Source: Rhodococcus sp. UNC23MFCrub1.1
GTDB lineage: Bacteria; Actinomycetota; Actinomycetes; Mycobacteriales; Mycobacteriaceae
Reading direction: 5' to 3'
DNA: 64,000 nt
Assembly (NCBI RefSeq): GCF_000686025.1
Contig: NZ_JMLQ01000007.1
Location: 62,001 to 126,000, forward strand
In this document: one piece after another, positions 42,301-50,763 of the stretch
Numbering within the stretch: the stretch's first letter is position 1
How the letters are laid out: each line of letters begins with the position of its first letter
Translations under genes and position numbers: made by a program
The notes under the pieces: model-generated
The model's database searches: none
Seen by the model: the letters and a program-made list of their open reading frames with translations, nothing else
What the model was told of the DNA's origin: nothing

Positions 42301-44825
42301 CGACGATGACCGATCGCGCGGGCCTCTCGTCGACGCTGGTGGCGCTCACCGAGACCGCGGGGCCGGCACCCGAGAACCTCGCGGTGGATCTGTACCTCTC
42401 GTGGCCGACAGCTCCCGAGGACGGCGACCAGGTGGTCGAGGAGCTGCGCACCGAGATCGCCGCACACCCGGCGACCACGTCGTGGCGTCGCGTCACGGTC
42501 ACCGTCTTCGGACGCGGCACCGGCATCTCGCGCCAGGTGACGTTCCGGCCGCAGGCAGGCGTTCTGACAGAGGACGTCTCGCTCCGCGACCTGCATCCGC
42601 TCACCGGTCAGCGACTGGACCTGTGGCGCCTCAAGAACTTCGACGGCACCCGCATCCCCTCCGCACCCGGCACGTACCTGTTCGATCTGGTGGCGAAGGA
42701 CAACCCCAAGGACGAGCGACTGGTCGCCCTGGCCGAGATCCGCGACGCCGCAGTGCAATTCGATGCCCAGGGCAACGTGGTCTCGGTTCCCGCGATCGAG
42801 CGCACACTCTCCGCGTGCCTCGACGGCATCCGCCGCGCCCAGGCTCGCCGAGGCAACCGCCGCCTCGACCACAATCGCGTCGTCCTCTACGTGTGGCCGG
42901 TGCTGAACCTGCCGCTCGACAAGCTGCGCATCGTGGCCCGGCATCTCGCGCCGCTCACCGTGGCCGCCGGTCTCGAGGAGATCACCATGATGGCCCGCGT
43001 CGTGGTGCGCCCCGGCGCGGAGCCCACCATGCAGGCCCTGCGCTTCTCGTACCGACCCGGTACCGGTGTGGTCACCAAGATCACCGACCCGCCCACCGAG
43101 CCCATGCGCCCGCTGGACACGTACACGCAGAACGTGCAGCGCTCGCAGGCACGCGGCACCGTGTACCCGTACGAGCTGATCCCCGTGCTGACCAAGCGCG
43201 ACGGTTCCTTCGTCGAGTACGACCTGGACGAGTCCGGTGCGCTGCAACCCATCTCGCGGCCGTACGGTCAGAACACCGCGGGCATCATCGTGGGCCTGGT
43301 GTCCACGCCGACGGCGCTGTACCCGGAGGGCATGACCCGCGTCGCCCTGTTCGGCGATCCGACCAAGGCGTTGGGCACGGTGGCCGAGGCCGAGTGTGCG
43401 CGCGTCGTCGCCGCGATCGACCTGGCCGAGGAGATGAACGTCCCTGTCGAGTGGTTCGCGCTCTCCTCAGGCGCGACCATTTCCATGGGCAGCGGCACGG
43501 AGAACATGGACTGGGTGTCGCGGGCTCTGCGCCGCATCATCACCTTCACGCAGGCCGGTCACGAGATCAACGTGATCGTCGCGGGCATCAACGTCGGCGC
43601 GCAGCCGTACTGGAACGCCGAGGCCACGATGCTCATGCACACCAAGGGCATCCTGGTGATGACGCCGGAGAGCGCGATGGTGCTCACCGGCAAGCAGTCC
43701 CTGGACTACTCCGGTGGCGTCTCCGCGGAGGACAACTTCGGCATCGGTGGCTACGACCGCGTCATGGGCCCCAACGGGCAGGCGCAGTACTGGGCTCCGA
43801 ACCTCGGAGCAGCGTGCGACGTCCTCTTCGCGCACTACGATCACGCGTATCGCGCACCGGGAGAACGCTTCCCGCGCCGCACGACGACCGTCGACCCGGT
43901 CGACCGCGACGTGCGGACCTACCCGCACGTCCACCCGTCGAGCGACTTCAAGACCGTCGGCGACATCTTCTCCTCGGCCACCAACCCGGAGCGCAAGAAG
44001 CCGTTCGACATCCGCACCGTCATGCGCGCCGTGGTCGATCAGGACCACGCCGTGCTCGAGCGGTGGGCCGACATGGCCGACGCGGACACGTCCGTCGTCT
44101 TCGACGCCCACCTCGACGGTTACCCGGTGTCGGTGATCGGCATCGAATCGCGTGCCATCTCGCGCAAGGGATGGTTCCCGTCCGACGGCCCCGACCAGTG
44201 GACGTCGGGAACGCTGTTCCCCCGCTCGTCCAAGAAGACGGCCCGTGCGATCAACGCCGCCAGCGGCAACCGCCCGCTGGTGGTGCTGGCCAACCTGTCC
44301 GGCTTCGACGGGTCACCGGAGTCGCTGCGCAACCTGCAGCTCGAGTACGGCGCCGAGATCGGCCGTGCCATCGTCAACTTCGACGGACCGATCGTGTTCT
44401 GCGTGGTCTCCCGGTATCACGGCGGCGCGTTCGTGGTGTTCTCCGGAGCGCTCAACGAGAACATGGAGGTGCTGGCCGTCGAGGGATCGTTCGCGTCCGT
44501 CCTCGGTGGTGCACCGGCCGCAGCAGTGGTCTTCACGCGAGACGTCAACAAGCGCACCGCATCCGACCCGTCCGTCCGCGATCTGGAGGCACGCATGAAC
44601 TCCTCCGAGGACGACACGGAGCGGGCCCGGTTGCAGGTGGAGCTGTCGGCCACCCGCACCGCGGTGCGCTCGGAGAAGCTCGGTGAGGTGGCGTCCGAGT
44701 TCGAGGCGGTGCACAACATCGAGCGAGCGCGGACCGTCGGTTCGGTGCACCACATCGTGGCGGCCGCCGAACTGCGCCCGCAGATCGTCGCGGCTATCGA
44801 GCGCGGAATGGCCCGCCAGGCCTGA
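39357..44825 (+). CDS. Single-chain acyl-CoA (acetyl/propionyl-CoA) carboxylase, BC-BCCP-CT
   Basis: This 1822-residue biotin enzyme carries all activities of acyl-CoA carboxylation. Biotin carboxylase occupies residues 1-450 (FTRIAVVNRGEAAVR; glycine-rich ATP loop GGGGRGIRK at about 170-178; ARHVEVQVIAD; EVNTRLQVEHPITE). The BCCP domain has the biotinyl Lys about residue 620 in EAMKMET. A central region of some 700 residues follows, then a carboxyltransferase near 1330-1800 (GATISMGSGTENMDW, GGVSAEDNFGIGGYDR, VNFDGPIVFCVVSRYHGGAF). This domain order resembles eukaryotic ACC, not the split AccA3/AccD pairs usual in actinobacteria. The ATG is at 39357 with GGCGGAG upstream. Acyl specificity is unknown. 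Confidence 0.88.
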   Translation: MFTRIAVVNRGEAAVRLIRAVRELNNESRSAEPLRVIALHTDAERKAMFVRQADEAVTLRKTGVQNPYLDYVELERALVEARADAVWVGWGFVAEDPTFADICARLGITFIGPSAASMRLLGDKVEAKILAEKVGVPVAPWSGGPVETRADARRHAAAIGYPLIIKARSGGGGRGIRKVFAEDELELALERTQGEAERSFGDPVVFLERLVTEARHVEVQVIADTHGNVWAPGVRDCSIQRRNQKVIEESSSAVLTREQADELRAASAELVRAAGYHGAGTVEYLYQPEQKIFTFLEVNTRLQVEHPITEVTTGLDLVKLQILVAGGHVLEGDCPTEFGHAVEARLNAEDADNGFAPAPGTVRLLKFPLGSGLRVDTGIAQGDVIPPDYDSMVAKVIAWGRDRSEALARLRTALRETTVVIDGGTTTKSFLLDLLDREELIDATADTGWLDRTGAGTAEGPTRVADVALIAAAVDAYDADEARERAKFLLSARGGRPRASHDIGRTVELNYQGQGYRLTVGQVGPHRYLVAVDDHEITIDIERLGTFERRAEIDGTRYSVVTVPGPAGYLVEVDGVSHQISQDEAGLVRAPAPAVVVAVPVAVGDEVEAGQTLVVLEAMKMETAVRAASAGRVSEVLAVVNAQVDNGAALLRVDPIGETAAASTTARVEFRSPCGDADRDDRIDALARLDELRALLSGFDVSASRALATIAEYDALRGALPRKDGELVRAELDLLTTFADMCELTRNRPTMDEEGTDERVHSPREHFHAFLQSLDADVQGLPDEFRDKLARALRHYDKNDLDRGTDLEEAVYRLFLAQQRIENQVPAIAALLDRWIADPSVAPDADSAVGEVLDRLVVATQVRYPVIGDVARNLRFQLFDEPQIRKAREQVYDGVRGSLQYLAERPDADDHQERIDALVATEEPLVELLSQRMSDPGALLEVITRQYYEIRDFEDVKAFDREGQHYVSGTFTLVGGKVNLLSTMTDRAGLSSTLVALTETAGPAPENLAVDLYLSWPTAPEDGDQVVEELRTEIAAHPATTSWRRVTVTVFGRGTGISRQVTFRPQAGVLTEDVSLRDLHPLTGQRLDLWRLKNFDGTRIPSAPGTYLFDLVAKDNPKDERLVALAEIRDAAVQFDAQGNVVSVPAIERTLSACLDGIRRAQARRGNRRLDHNRVVLYVWPVLNLPLDKLRIVARHLAPLTVAAGLEEITMMARVVVRPGAEPTMQALRFSYRPGTGVVTKITDPPTEPMRPLDTYTQNVQRSQARGTVYPYELIPVLTKRDGSFVEYDLDESGALQPISRPYGQNTAGIIVGLVSTPTALYPEGMTRVALFGDPTKALGTVAEAECARVVAAIDLAEEMNVPVEWFALSSGATISMGSGTENMDWVSRALRRIITFTQAGHEINVIVAGINVGAQPYWNAEATMLMHTKGILVMTPESAMVLTGKQSLDYSGGVSAEDNFGIGGYDRVMGPNGQAQYWAPNLGAACDVLFAHYDHAYRAPGERFPRRTTTVDPVDRDVRTYPHVHPSSDFKTVGDIFSSATNPERKKPFDIRTVMRAVVDQDHAVLERWADMADADTSVVFDAHLDGYPVSVIGIESRAISRKGWFPSDGPDQWTSGTLFPRSSKKTARAINAASGNRPLVVLANLSGFDGSPESLRNLQLEYGAEIGRAIVNFDGPIVFCVVSRYHGGAFVVFSGALNENMEVLAVEGSFASVLGGAPAAAVVFTRDVNKRTASDPSVRDLEARMNSSEDDTERARLQVELSATRTAVRSEKLGEVASEFEAVHNIERARTVGSVHHIVAAAELRPQIVAAIERGMARQA

Positions 44826-44837
44826 CCTGATCGACAG

Positions 44838-44877
44838 AGAGACACCCTCCCCCGCGTGTGCGGGGGAGGGTGTCTCT
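44838..44877. terminator. Very strong bidirectional hairpin terminator
   Basis: An 18-base perfect stem (44838-44855 with 44860-44877) with a GTGT loop follows the carboxylase stop and precedes the convergent stop at 44908. It has no long T-run on either side, as is common in high-GC actinobacteria. Confidence 0.82.
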
Positions 44878-44907
44878 CGTTCGGTGGTGTCGGTCGACGC
44901 CCCAGCG

Positions 44908-45756
44908 TCAGTTGAAGCCGATACCGGCGCTGACGATGACCTCGGCGGTGATGGACCCCTCGGCCAGCGGGGTGCCCTGCACCACGATCGAGGTGCCGGG
45001 CGCGAGGTCCGCCACCGTGGCGGCGCCGAGTGCGAGGATCTGCGTGTTCGCGTTCGTCACCACAGTGACGGTGGACCCGCCGATCCCGTCCATGACGATG
45101 GTGGTGCCGTCGTTCGAGATGATCGTGCCCACGGAGGCCCCCTGAGACCCCAGCGCCTCCCCCACTCCCCCGGGAATCTGCTCCAGACCCGGCAGCGAGC
45201 CCAGCGGCGGGACGCTCGTCGACGGCGGCGCCGTGGTCGTGGGCGGGGCGGAGCGCGGCGTGATGGCCGGCGCCGCGGTGCGCGAGGACGACGTCGAGTC
45301 GTACAGCAGATACGCCCCGGTGCCGATGAGTGCGATCACGACGAGCGCCGCCACGACGATGAGTGCGGTCTTCGGACCGCGCGGGGGCTTGCTGTCGCCG
45401 TTCTCGAGGAAGGGCGCCTCGCCGTACTGGTTCTGCTGGTACGGGGGCTGCTGGTACTGGGGATAGCCCTGCGTCGGGTAGCCCTGCTGTGCCGGGTAGC
45501 CCTGCTGCTGCGGATGACCCTGCTGTGTCGGGTAGCCCTGAGTCGGATACTGCTGCTGCTGGGGGTAGCCCTGCTCGTACGGCGGTTGCTGGGCGTACCA
45601 GTCGCCTGCCGGGAGCGCCTCGGTCGGGTTGTAGCCGGACTGCCCGTAGGCCTGGCCCGGATCCGACGTGTGACCGGGAGTGCCGAGGTACTCCGTCGGC
45701 TGGTCGCGGTCGCGAGCCGAGTCGTCGTTGTCGCGCGGTCCGGTCGGCGTCGTCAT
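44908..45756 (-). CDS. Membrane-anchored protein with Gln/Tyr/Pro-rich tail and DUF5666-like domain
   Basis: This 282-residue protein has three parts. The first is a cytoplasmic low-complexity region (residues 20-110) built of YPQQQ, YPTQ, HPQQQ and YPAQQ-like units. The second is a TM helix (TALIVVAALVVIALIGTGAYLLY). The third is an extracytoplasmic Pro/Ser/Thr spacer and a beta-barrel-like domain (VGTIISNDGTTIVMDG, STVTVVTNANTQIL, DLAPGTSIVVQG) of DUF5666 type. ATG 45756 starts the charged N-terminus. The repeats look like a flexible scaffold. Function is unknown. It is divergent from the permease. Confidence 0.75.
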   Translation of the reverse strand: MTTPTGPRDNDDSARDRDQPTEYLGTPGHTSDPGQAYGQSGYNPTEALPAGDWYAQQPPYEQGYPQQQQYPTQGYPTQQGHPQQQGYPAQQGYPTQGYPQYQQPPYQQNQYGEAPFLENGDSKPPRGPKTALIVVAALVVIALIGTGAYLLYDSTSSSRTAAPAITPRSAPPTTTAPPSTSVPPLGSLPGLEQIPGGVGEALGSQGASVGTIISNDGTTIVMDGIGGSTVTVVTNANTQILALGAATVADLAPGTSIVVQGTPLAEGSITAEVIVSAGIGFN

Positions 45757-45874
45757 GACCTCAGGATAGTCCCCGAAAAGACCGGGCAAATCGGACGAGA
45801 TGTGCCGTGCGCCGGGCACCGAACCGACCGTTGTGATCGACTCGGAAGGTTCGCATCTCACGAGGAGAACTGAC

Positions 45875-47281
45875 ATGTCGATCGACAACAAGGACGCGGA
45901 CCCAGTCAGCGCGACCGGACAACCCGGCGCTCTGGGAACCAGCCTGAAACCACGTCACATCACCATGATCTCGATCGCCGGTGTCATCGGCGCCGGACTG
46001 TTCGTCGGATCCGCGACCGCGATCAACCTGGCCGGCCCCGCCGTGCTGTTGTCGTATCTGTTCGCCGGCATCCTCGTCGTCCTGGTGATGCGCATGCTCG
46101 GGGAGATGGCGACCGCCAACCCCGACACCGGGTCGTTCTCCACGTATGCGACCCGCGCGCTCGGCCATTGGGCCGGGTTCTCCGTCGGGTGGCTCTACTG
46201 GTGGTTCTGGGTGCTGGTCATCCCGGTCGAGGCCACGGCCGGTGCGCTGATCATGTCGTCGTGGATCGGCGGTGACCAGTGGATCTGGGCGCTCGCCATC
46301 ACGCTGATCCTCACCGTCACCAACCTGCTGAGCGTGGGCAACTACGGCGAGTTCGAGTTCTGGTTCGCGCTCATCAAGGTGGTCGCGATCATCGGGTTCA
46401 TCGCGCTCGGCGTGCTCGCGATCCTGGGTCTGCTGCCGGGCAGCGACGTCAGCGGGGTATCGCACCTGTGGTCGGACGGCGGGTTCATGCCCTTCGGTTT
46501 CGGTGCCGTCATCGCCGCCATGCTCACGACGATGTTCTCGTTCATGGGCACCGAGATCGTCACCATCGCCGCCGCGGAGTCGCCCGATCCGAAGAAGGGC
46601 ATCACCCGCGCGGTCAACTCGGTGATCTGGCGCATCATGATCTTCTACCTCGGCTCGATCTTCATCGTCGTCGCCCTGGTGCCGGCCGCGGAGCTCGACG
46701 CCGAGACCGGCTCGTACCAGTTCGTGTTGGGGCAGATGAACATTCCGCACGCGGACCGCATCATGGACGTCGTCATCCTCACCGCCGTCGCCTCGTGCCT
46801 GAATTCCGCGCTGTACACGGCGAGCCGCATGCTGTTCTCGCTGTCCGAGCGTGGCGACGCCCCCGCGGCGGTACGCAAGGTATCGAGCCGCGGCGTGCCC
46901 TACGTCGCCGTACTGGCCTCCACCGCACTAGGATTCGTGGCCGTCGTCGGCAACTACGCGCTGCCGGAGAAACTGTTCGGGTACCTGCTCGCGACCACCG
47001 GGGCCGTGGCTCTCTTCGTGTACCTCGCCATCGCGGCCAGCCAGTTGGTGTTGCGGCGCACGCTCGACCGGGAGGGTCGCCGACCTCCGGTGCGCATGTG
47101 GCTGTATCCGTGGCTGACGTATCTGGCGATCGGCTTCATCGTCGTCGTCCTCGTGATGATGGTGATCATGCCGGAGCAGCGGACGGCCATCGGCTTCTCC
47201 GCGGTGCTGGCAGCGGTCACCGTGGTGGCCGGTGTGCTGCGTCAGCGACGCGTGACCGCCGCCGAATCCGCGCGCGTCTGA
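45875..47281 (+). CDS. Amino acid permease (APC superfamily, GabP/AnsP group)
   Basis: This 468-residue protein has 12 TM segments and the family opening LKPRHITMISIAGVIGAGLFVGSATAINLAGP, in part, with IGAGLFVGS as the substrate helix. It also has GEMATANPDTGSFSTYA, GWLYWWFWVLVIPVEA and ESPDPKKGITRAVNSV. These match gamma-aminobutyrate/asparagine-type permeases. GAGGAG lies 8 bases before ATG 45875. The substrate is likely an amino acid such as GABA; no catabolic gene is adjacent. Confidence 0.9.
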   Translation: MSIDNKDADPVSATGQPGALGTSLKPRHITMISIAGVIGAGLFVGSATAINLAGPAVLLSYLFAGILVVLVMRMLGEMATANPDTGSFSTYATRALGHWAGFSVGWLYWWFWVLVIPVEATAGALIMSSWIGGDQWIWALAITLILTVTNLLSVGNYGEFEFWFALIKVVAIIGFIALGVLAILGLLPGSDVSGVSHLWSDGGFMPFGFGAVIAAMLTTMFSFMGTEIVTIAAAESPDPKKGITRAVNSVIWRIMIFYLGSIFIVVALVPAAELDAETGSYQFVLGQMNIPHADRIMDVVILTAVASCLNSALYTASRMLFSLSERGDAPAAVRKVSSRGVPYVAVLASTALGFVAVVGNYALPEKLFGYLLATTGAVALFVYLAIAASQLVLRRTLDREGRRPPVRMWLYPWLTYLAIGFIVVVLVMMVIMPEQRTAIGFSAVLAAVTVVAGVLRQRRVTAAESARV

Positions 47282-47297
47282 CAGCCCCGCTCGTCGT

Positions 47298-48830
47298 TCA
47301 GAACGGTGGCGGGTCGTCGATCGCTGCGGCTTCTCGAGCTCGGCGGTTGCGTGCCCGTTCAGCGCGTCGCCGCGCATGAACGGCCGCAAGGCGAGTGCGT
47401 CGTCTCGTCGGTGGCGACTCGGTCCCGGGCGGCGGGTGCACCACTGGGTCGTCGAAGGTGACGTCGGCCAGTTCCGGGTGGAGGTCGTATCCGTTGTGAG
47501 CCGGACCGGGAACGGTGCGACCCTCCGGGGTGGTGACGGTCGAGAGGACTCTGCCGGGTAGCTCCGGGTCGGGGTACTGATCGTCGAGGAAGTCGGTGAA
47601 CGTCTTCAGAGTGTGGTGAAAGCGGCACTTGCCGTTGAGATTCACCGCCGTGGTCTGTCCACCGGCGGCCGGGTCGTCGTGGTCGTACTCGGTCACGTGG
47701 TCGAGGTCCGCCGTCACCGCCGGGTTGTTGCATCCGGGCCACGTGCAGTACTGGTCCCGGGCACGGACGAACGTCTCGAGTGCCGCGCTGGGCCGATACG
47801 GGTCGGCCGGCTGATGGGCTGCGGGCGTCGCGTCCATCCGTCGACGCACGGCATCGGAACGGTTCGCCAGATCCCGCAGGTGGTCGGGCGAGATGACACC
47901 GTGACCGTGCAGGAAGCCGGAGCGGCCGGACGTGTCGGGGGCTGCACCTTCCGGGCTCGATGCAGCTGGGGTGGCCGCATCCAGAGTGGCCGCGTCACCG
48001 ACCACGTGCACGACGACGGTGGTCGCGCTGATCGAGTCGGGGTCGGTCTCCGTGTGTGTGCACGTGAGATCGCCGCACTGACAACCGAATCCGGTGCCGG
48101 TAACGAGCGCGAACAGTGCGTCGGACGCGCGAGCGTTACGGCTGCGCGGATCGCGCGAGCAGACGTTCGCAGCAAGAGCCTCGACACGGGTTGCGACGAG
48201 CAGCGCGTCCTCGGCCGCCAGGGTGGCACCGACGGCCGCCATGCCGTCGGGAGCGTTCTCGACCCAGAAGGAGCGATTCTCCTTGGCCTTGATGCGCCTC
48301 TCGCGCACCGCATCAGGATCATGACGATGAACGACGCAGTCGACCATGTCCCGAAGCCGGGTGTCGGACCACGAACGGCGACGCCGAAGGGCGGCAGCGA
48401 TCTCGGCGTCGACCTCGTCGGCGTAGTCGCGGCCGTCGACCAGATCGGTACGAGTGACGATGGTGTGCAGGTGTTTCGGCGCGAGCAGCCCGTCCCGCAG
48501 ACACTCTGCGACACGCGGCAGGCGATCGCGCAACACGAGGGCGCGAAAGAGAATGCCGTCGGCGGCACCCTGACTGACGGACAGCACGGTGGCGATGCGG
48601 GCGGCGCACTGCGTCGCCGCGTCCAGGCGTCGGCGGTCCGAGGCCTCGACCGGCGCGACGATCAGGGCGTGGAGGTGCGCGGCCGCCCGGTAGCGAGTCC
48701 ACTCCAGGAAGCCGAGGCCGGCGGTCGCGTGAACGACGGTGTCCAGAGCCTCCTCGATCGACGCATCGGTCAGCGCCACCGGAAGGCCCATGGCCTCCGG
48801 ATCCTGCTGCGCCCACCCCGACTCGAACAT
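47298..48830 (-). CDS. DUF222 and HNH endonuclease domain protein
   Basis: This 510-residue protein belongs to the large actinobacterial family joining an N-terminal helical DUF222 region (residues 20-330) to a C-terminal HNH nuclease. The nuclease motif is CTWPGCNNPAVTADLDHVTEYDHDDPAAGGQTTAVNLNGKCRFHH, in part: paired zinc Cys, the DH, N and H residues. Members are multi-copy and many have been linked to mobile elements or phage-derived genes. ATG 48830 is used. The C-terminal tail is Arg-rich (RRRTRLAAVHARRRAERARNR in part). It is convergent with the permease. Confidence 0.88.
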   Translation of the reverse strand: MFESGWAQQDPEAMGLPVALTDASIEEALDTVVHATAGLGFLEWTRYRAAAHLHALIVAPVEASDRRRLDAATQCAARIATVLSVSQGAADGILFRALVLRDRLPRVAECLRDGLLAPKHLHTIVTRTDLVDGRDYADEVDAEIAAALRRRRSWSDTRLRDMVDCVVHRHDPDAVRERRIKAKENRSFWVENAPDGMAAVGATLAAEDALLVATRVEALAANVCSRDPRSRNARASDALFALVTGTGFGCQCGDLTCTHTETDPDSISATTVVVHVVGDAATLDAATPAASSPEGAAPDTSGRSGFLHGHGVISPDHLRDLANRSDAVRRRMDATPAAHQPADPYRPSAALETFVRARDQYCTWPGCNNPAVTADLDHVTEYDHDDPAAGGQTTAVNLNGKCRFHHTLKTFTDFLDDQYPDPELPGRVLSTVTTPEGRTVPGPAHNGYDLHPELADVTFDDPVVHPPPGTESPPTRRRTRLAAVHARRRAERARNRRAREAAAIDDPPPF

Positions 48831-48871
48831 GTGTGCGAAGATAACAGGAGCCACCGACACCGTCAGAAATG

Positions 48872-49020
48872 TCAACGAGCGAGGTCTGCCGCCAGTTCCG
48901 CGACGCGTGTCCGCGCCTCGTGCGGCTCCACCACCTCGAGGTGATCGGCGAACTGCAGCAGTTGCCGTACCCCCTCGATGGTCGAGTATCTGATCGACAT
49001 CTGCGTCCAGCCGCACCACG
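48872..49020 (-). pseudogene. Remnant of a WYL-domain transcriptional regulator
   Basis: The frame SIRYSTIEGVRQLLQFADHLEVVEPHEARTRVAELAADLA reads exactly like the C-terminal end of a WYL/DeoR-type regulator and ends at 48872. Upstream on this strand the frame quickly loses sense and no N-terminal winged helix or WYL motif is found before the EmrB-type gene promoter. The gene was truncated, probably when the DNA to its right was replaced. It is not expected to give a functional product. Confidence 0.5.
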
Positions 49021-49113
49021 AATGTCCGGGTCGCCCCCGTCGACTGACCCGAGCGTGACGGCCACCACACTCGATTGACCGTGACGCAGCGACACAGTTA
49101 CCTTCGGTCCACC

Positions 49114-49135
49114 TTCTATGCGCTACCGCATAGAA
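49114..49135. promoter_or_regulatory. Perfect 9-4-9 palindrome before the EmrB-type exporter
   Basis: TTCTATGCG-CTAC-CGCATAGAA is an uninterrupted 9-base inverted repeat ending 18 bases before ATG 49154, ideal for a TetR-type repressor dimer. No regulator gene is adjacent, so it must act in trans. Confidence 0.7.
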
Positions 49136-49153
49136 CCGACGGAGCGGGGTTCC

Positions 49154-50749
49154 ATGGCACTGCATCAGGCACCACCCACCACCTCGCTGTCAGGGCGAGG
49201 CCGCGCGCTGGCGCTCCTCGTCATCTGCGCGGCCGAGTTGCTGGTGGTCCTCGACAACACCATCGTCAACGTCGCGCTGCCGTCCATCGGCGTCGAGCTC
49301 CAGACCTCGATGTCCGGCCTGCAGTGGGTGGTCGACGCCTACACACTGACGTTTGCCGGCTTCCTGTTGGCGCTCGGGCACTTCGGCGATCGGTACGGAC
49401 GCCGCCGCGTCATGATCATCGGCCTGCTCGGGGTGGCGGCGCTGTCGGTGGTGGGGGCGCTGTCGAGTGACCTCGGCCAGGTCATCGCGGCACGCGCCGT
49501 CATGGGCGTCTTCGCGGCGGCAGTGTTCCCGGCGACGCTGGCCATGATCATCACCATCTTCACCGACCCCCGTGAGAAGGCACTGGCCATCGCCGCCTGG
49601 ACGGCCATGGCCGGCTTCGCCATCGCGATCGGTCCGACCGCGGGTGGCTATCTGCTGGAACACTTCTCGTGGCACTCGGTCTTCTGGATCAACGTGCCCG
49701 TGGCACTCGTCGTGGCCCTCGCCGCTCGGGTTCTGGTCCCGGAGTCGCGCGCCGAGCACGTCGGCCGCTTCGACGTCGTCGGACTCGTGTCCTCCTTGGT
49801 AGCGATCACGGCACTGGTGTGGACGATCATCGAGGCCCCGCATCGCGGATGGCTGTCGGCCACCTCCCTCGCCGGCTACGCGCTCTCCGCCGTGGCGATC
49901 GCCGGCTTCCTCGCGTGGGAGAAGCGCACGGCCGCTCCGGTTCTCGATCTGACTCTGTTCGCGAACCGTCGCTTCTCGCTCCCGGCCCTGTCGATCGCCG
50001 TCGGCTACTTCTCCATGTTCGGCTTCCTGTTCATGATCACCCAGTACTTCCAGGGCGTCCGCGAGTACTCACCGCTCGAGTTCGGCCTGCACTCACTGCC
50101 GTTCGCGGTGGCCGTGGGCGTGGGCGCACCGATCGCCACGCTGATCGCTCAGCGCTTCGGTGCCACCGCCGTCATCGTGCTGGGACTGCTCATCGTCAGT
50201 ACGGGGATGGCCATCGCCGGCCAGACCACCGTGGACACGCCCTATGTCGGCCCGGTATTGCTGTCGATGGTCCTCATGGGACTGGGACTGGCCGTCGTCC
50301 AGGGACCCGCGACCGACTCCATCATGTCCGCAGTCGACCTGGACGGCGCCGGCGCCGGGTCGGCGGTCAACGACACGACACGCGAGATCGGCGGCACACT
50401 CGGTGTGGCGGTACTGGGTTCGATCGTCGCCTCGGTCTACTCTGCGCGGGTCACCCCCTTGGTCGATGCGGTGCCCTCGTCGCTGATGACGGACGGCGAG
50501 AAGGGTTTCGCGTCCGAAACCGTCATCGCGGTGATCGAGATGGCGAAGCGTCCCACGCCGTCGCTGTTCGAACAGCAGAAGGCGGAACTGATTCTGGCGA
50601 TGAAGTCCGCAAGTCTCGAAGGATTCCAGTTCGCCTCGTACGTCACGGTGTCCGCGTGCCTGGCGTGCGCCGTGGCCGTCGCGATCTGCATGCCGTGGAA
50701 GCCCGCCGCCGACTCGGTTCTGGCCGCAGCACGAACTCGCCGCCGGTAG
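49154..50749 (+). CDS. EmrB/QacA-type MFS exporter (DHA2, 14 TM)
   Basis: This 531-residue protein has motif D1 VVLDNTIVNVALP in TM1, motif A HFGDRYGRRRVMIIG, and motif C-like IAIGPTAGGYLLEHFSWHSVFWINVP. About 14 TM helices are expected, as in drug:H+ antiporters of the EmrB group. ATG 49154 is used with GGAGCGGGG ahead. The upstream palindrome implies repressor control by a drug-sensing TetR protein. The substrate is unknown. Confidence 0.9.
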   Translation: MALHQAPPTTSLSGRGRALALLVICAAELLVVLDNTIVNVALPSIGVELQTSMSGLQWVVDAYTLTFAGFLLALGHFGDRYGRRRVMIIGLLGVAALSVVGALSSDLGQVIAARAVMGVFAAAVFPATLAMIITIFTDPREKALAIAAWTAMAGFAIAIGPTAGGYLLEHFSWHSVFWINVPVALVVALAARVLVPESRAEHVGRFDVVGLVSSLVAITALVWTIIEAPHRGWLSATSLAGYALSAVAIAGFLAWEKRTAAPVLDLTLFANRRFSLPALSIAVGYFSMFGFLFMITQYFQGVREYSPLEFGLHSLPFAVAVGVGAPIATLIAQRFGATAVIVLGLLIVSTGMAIAGQTTVDTPYVGPVLLSMVLMGLGLAVVQGPATDSIMSAVDLDGAGAGSAVNDTTREIGGTLGVAVLGSIVASVYSARVTPLVDAVPSSLMTDGEKGFASETVIAVIEMAKRPTPSLFEQQKAELILAMKSASLEGFQFASYVTVSACLACAVAVAICMPWKPAADSVLAAARTRRR

Positions 50750-50763
50750 TCTGACGTCGGAGT

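Noticed and set aside
40584..43247. 887-codon open frame opposite the carboxylase
   Set aside because: It is antisense to conserved BC/BCCP/CT motifs. Long antisense frames are expected in GC-rich DNA.
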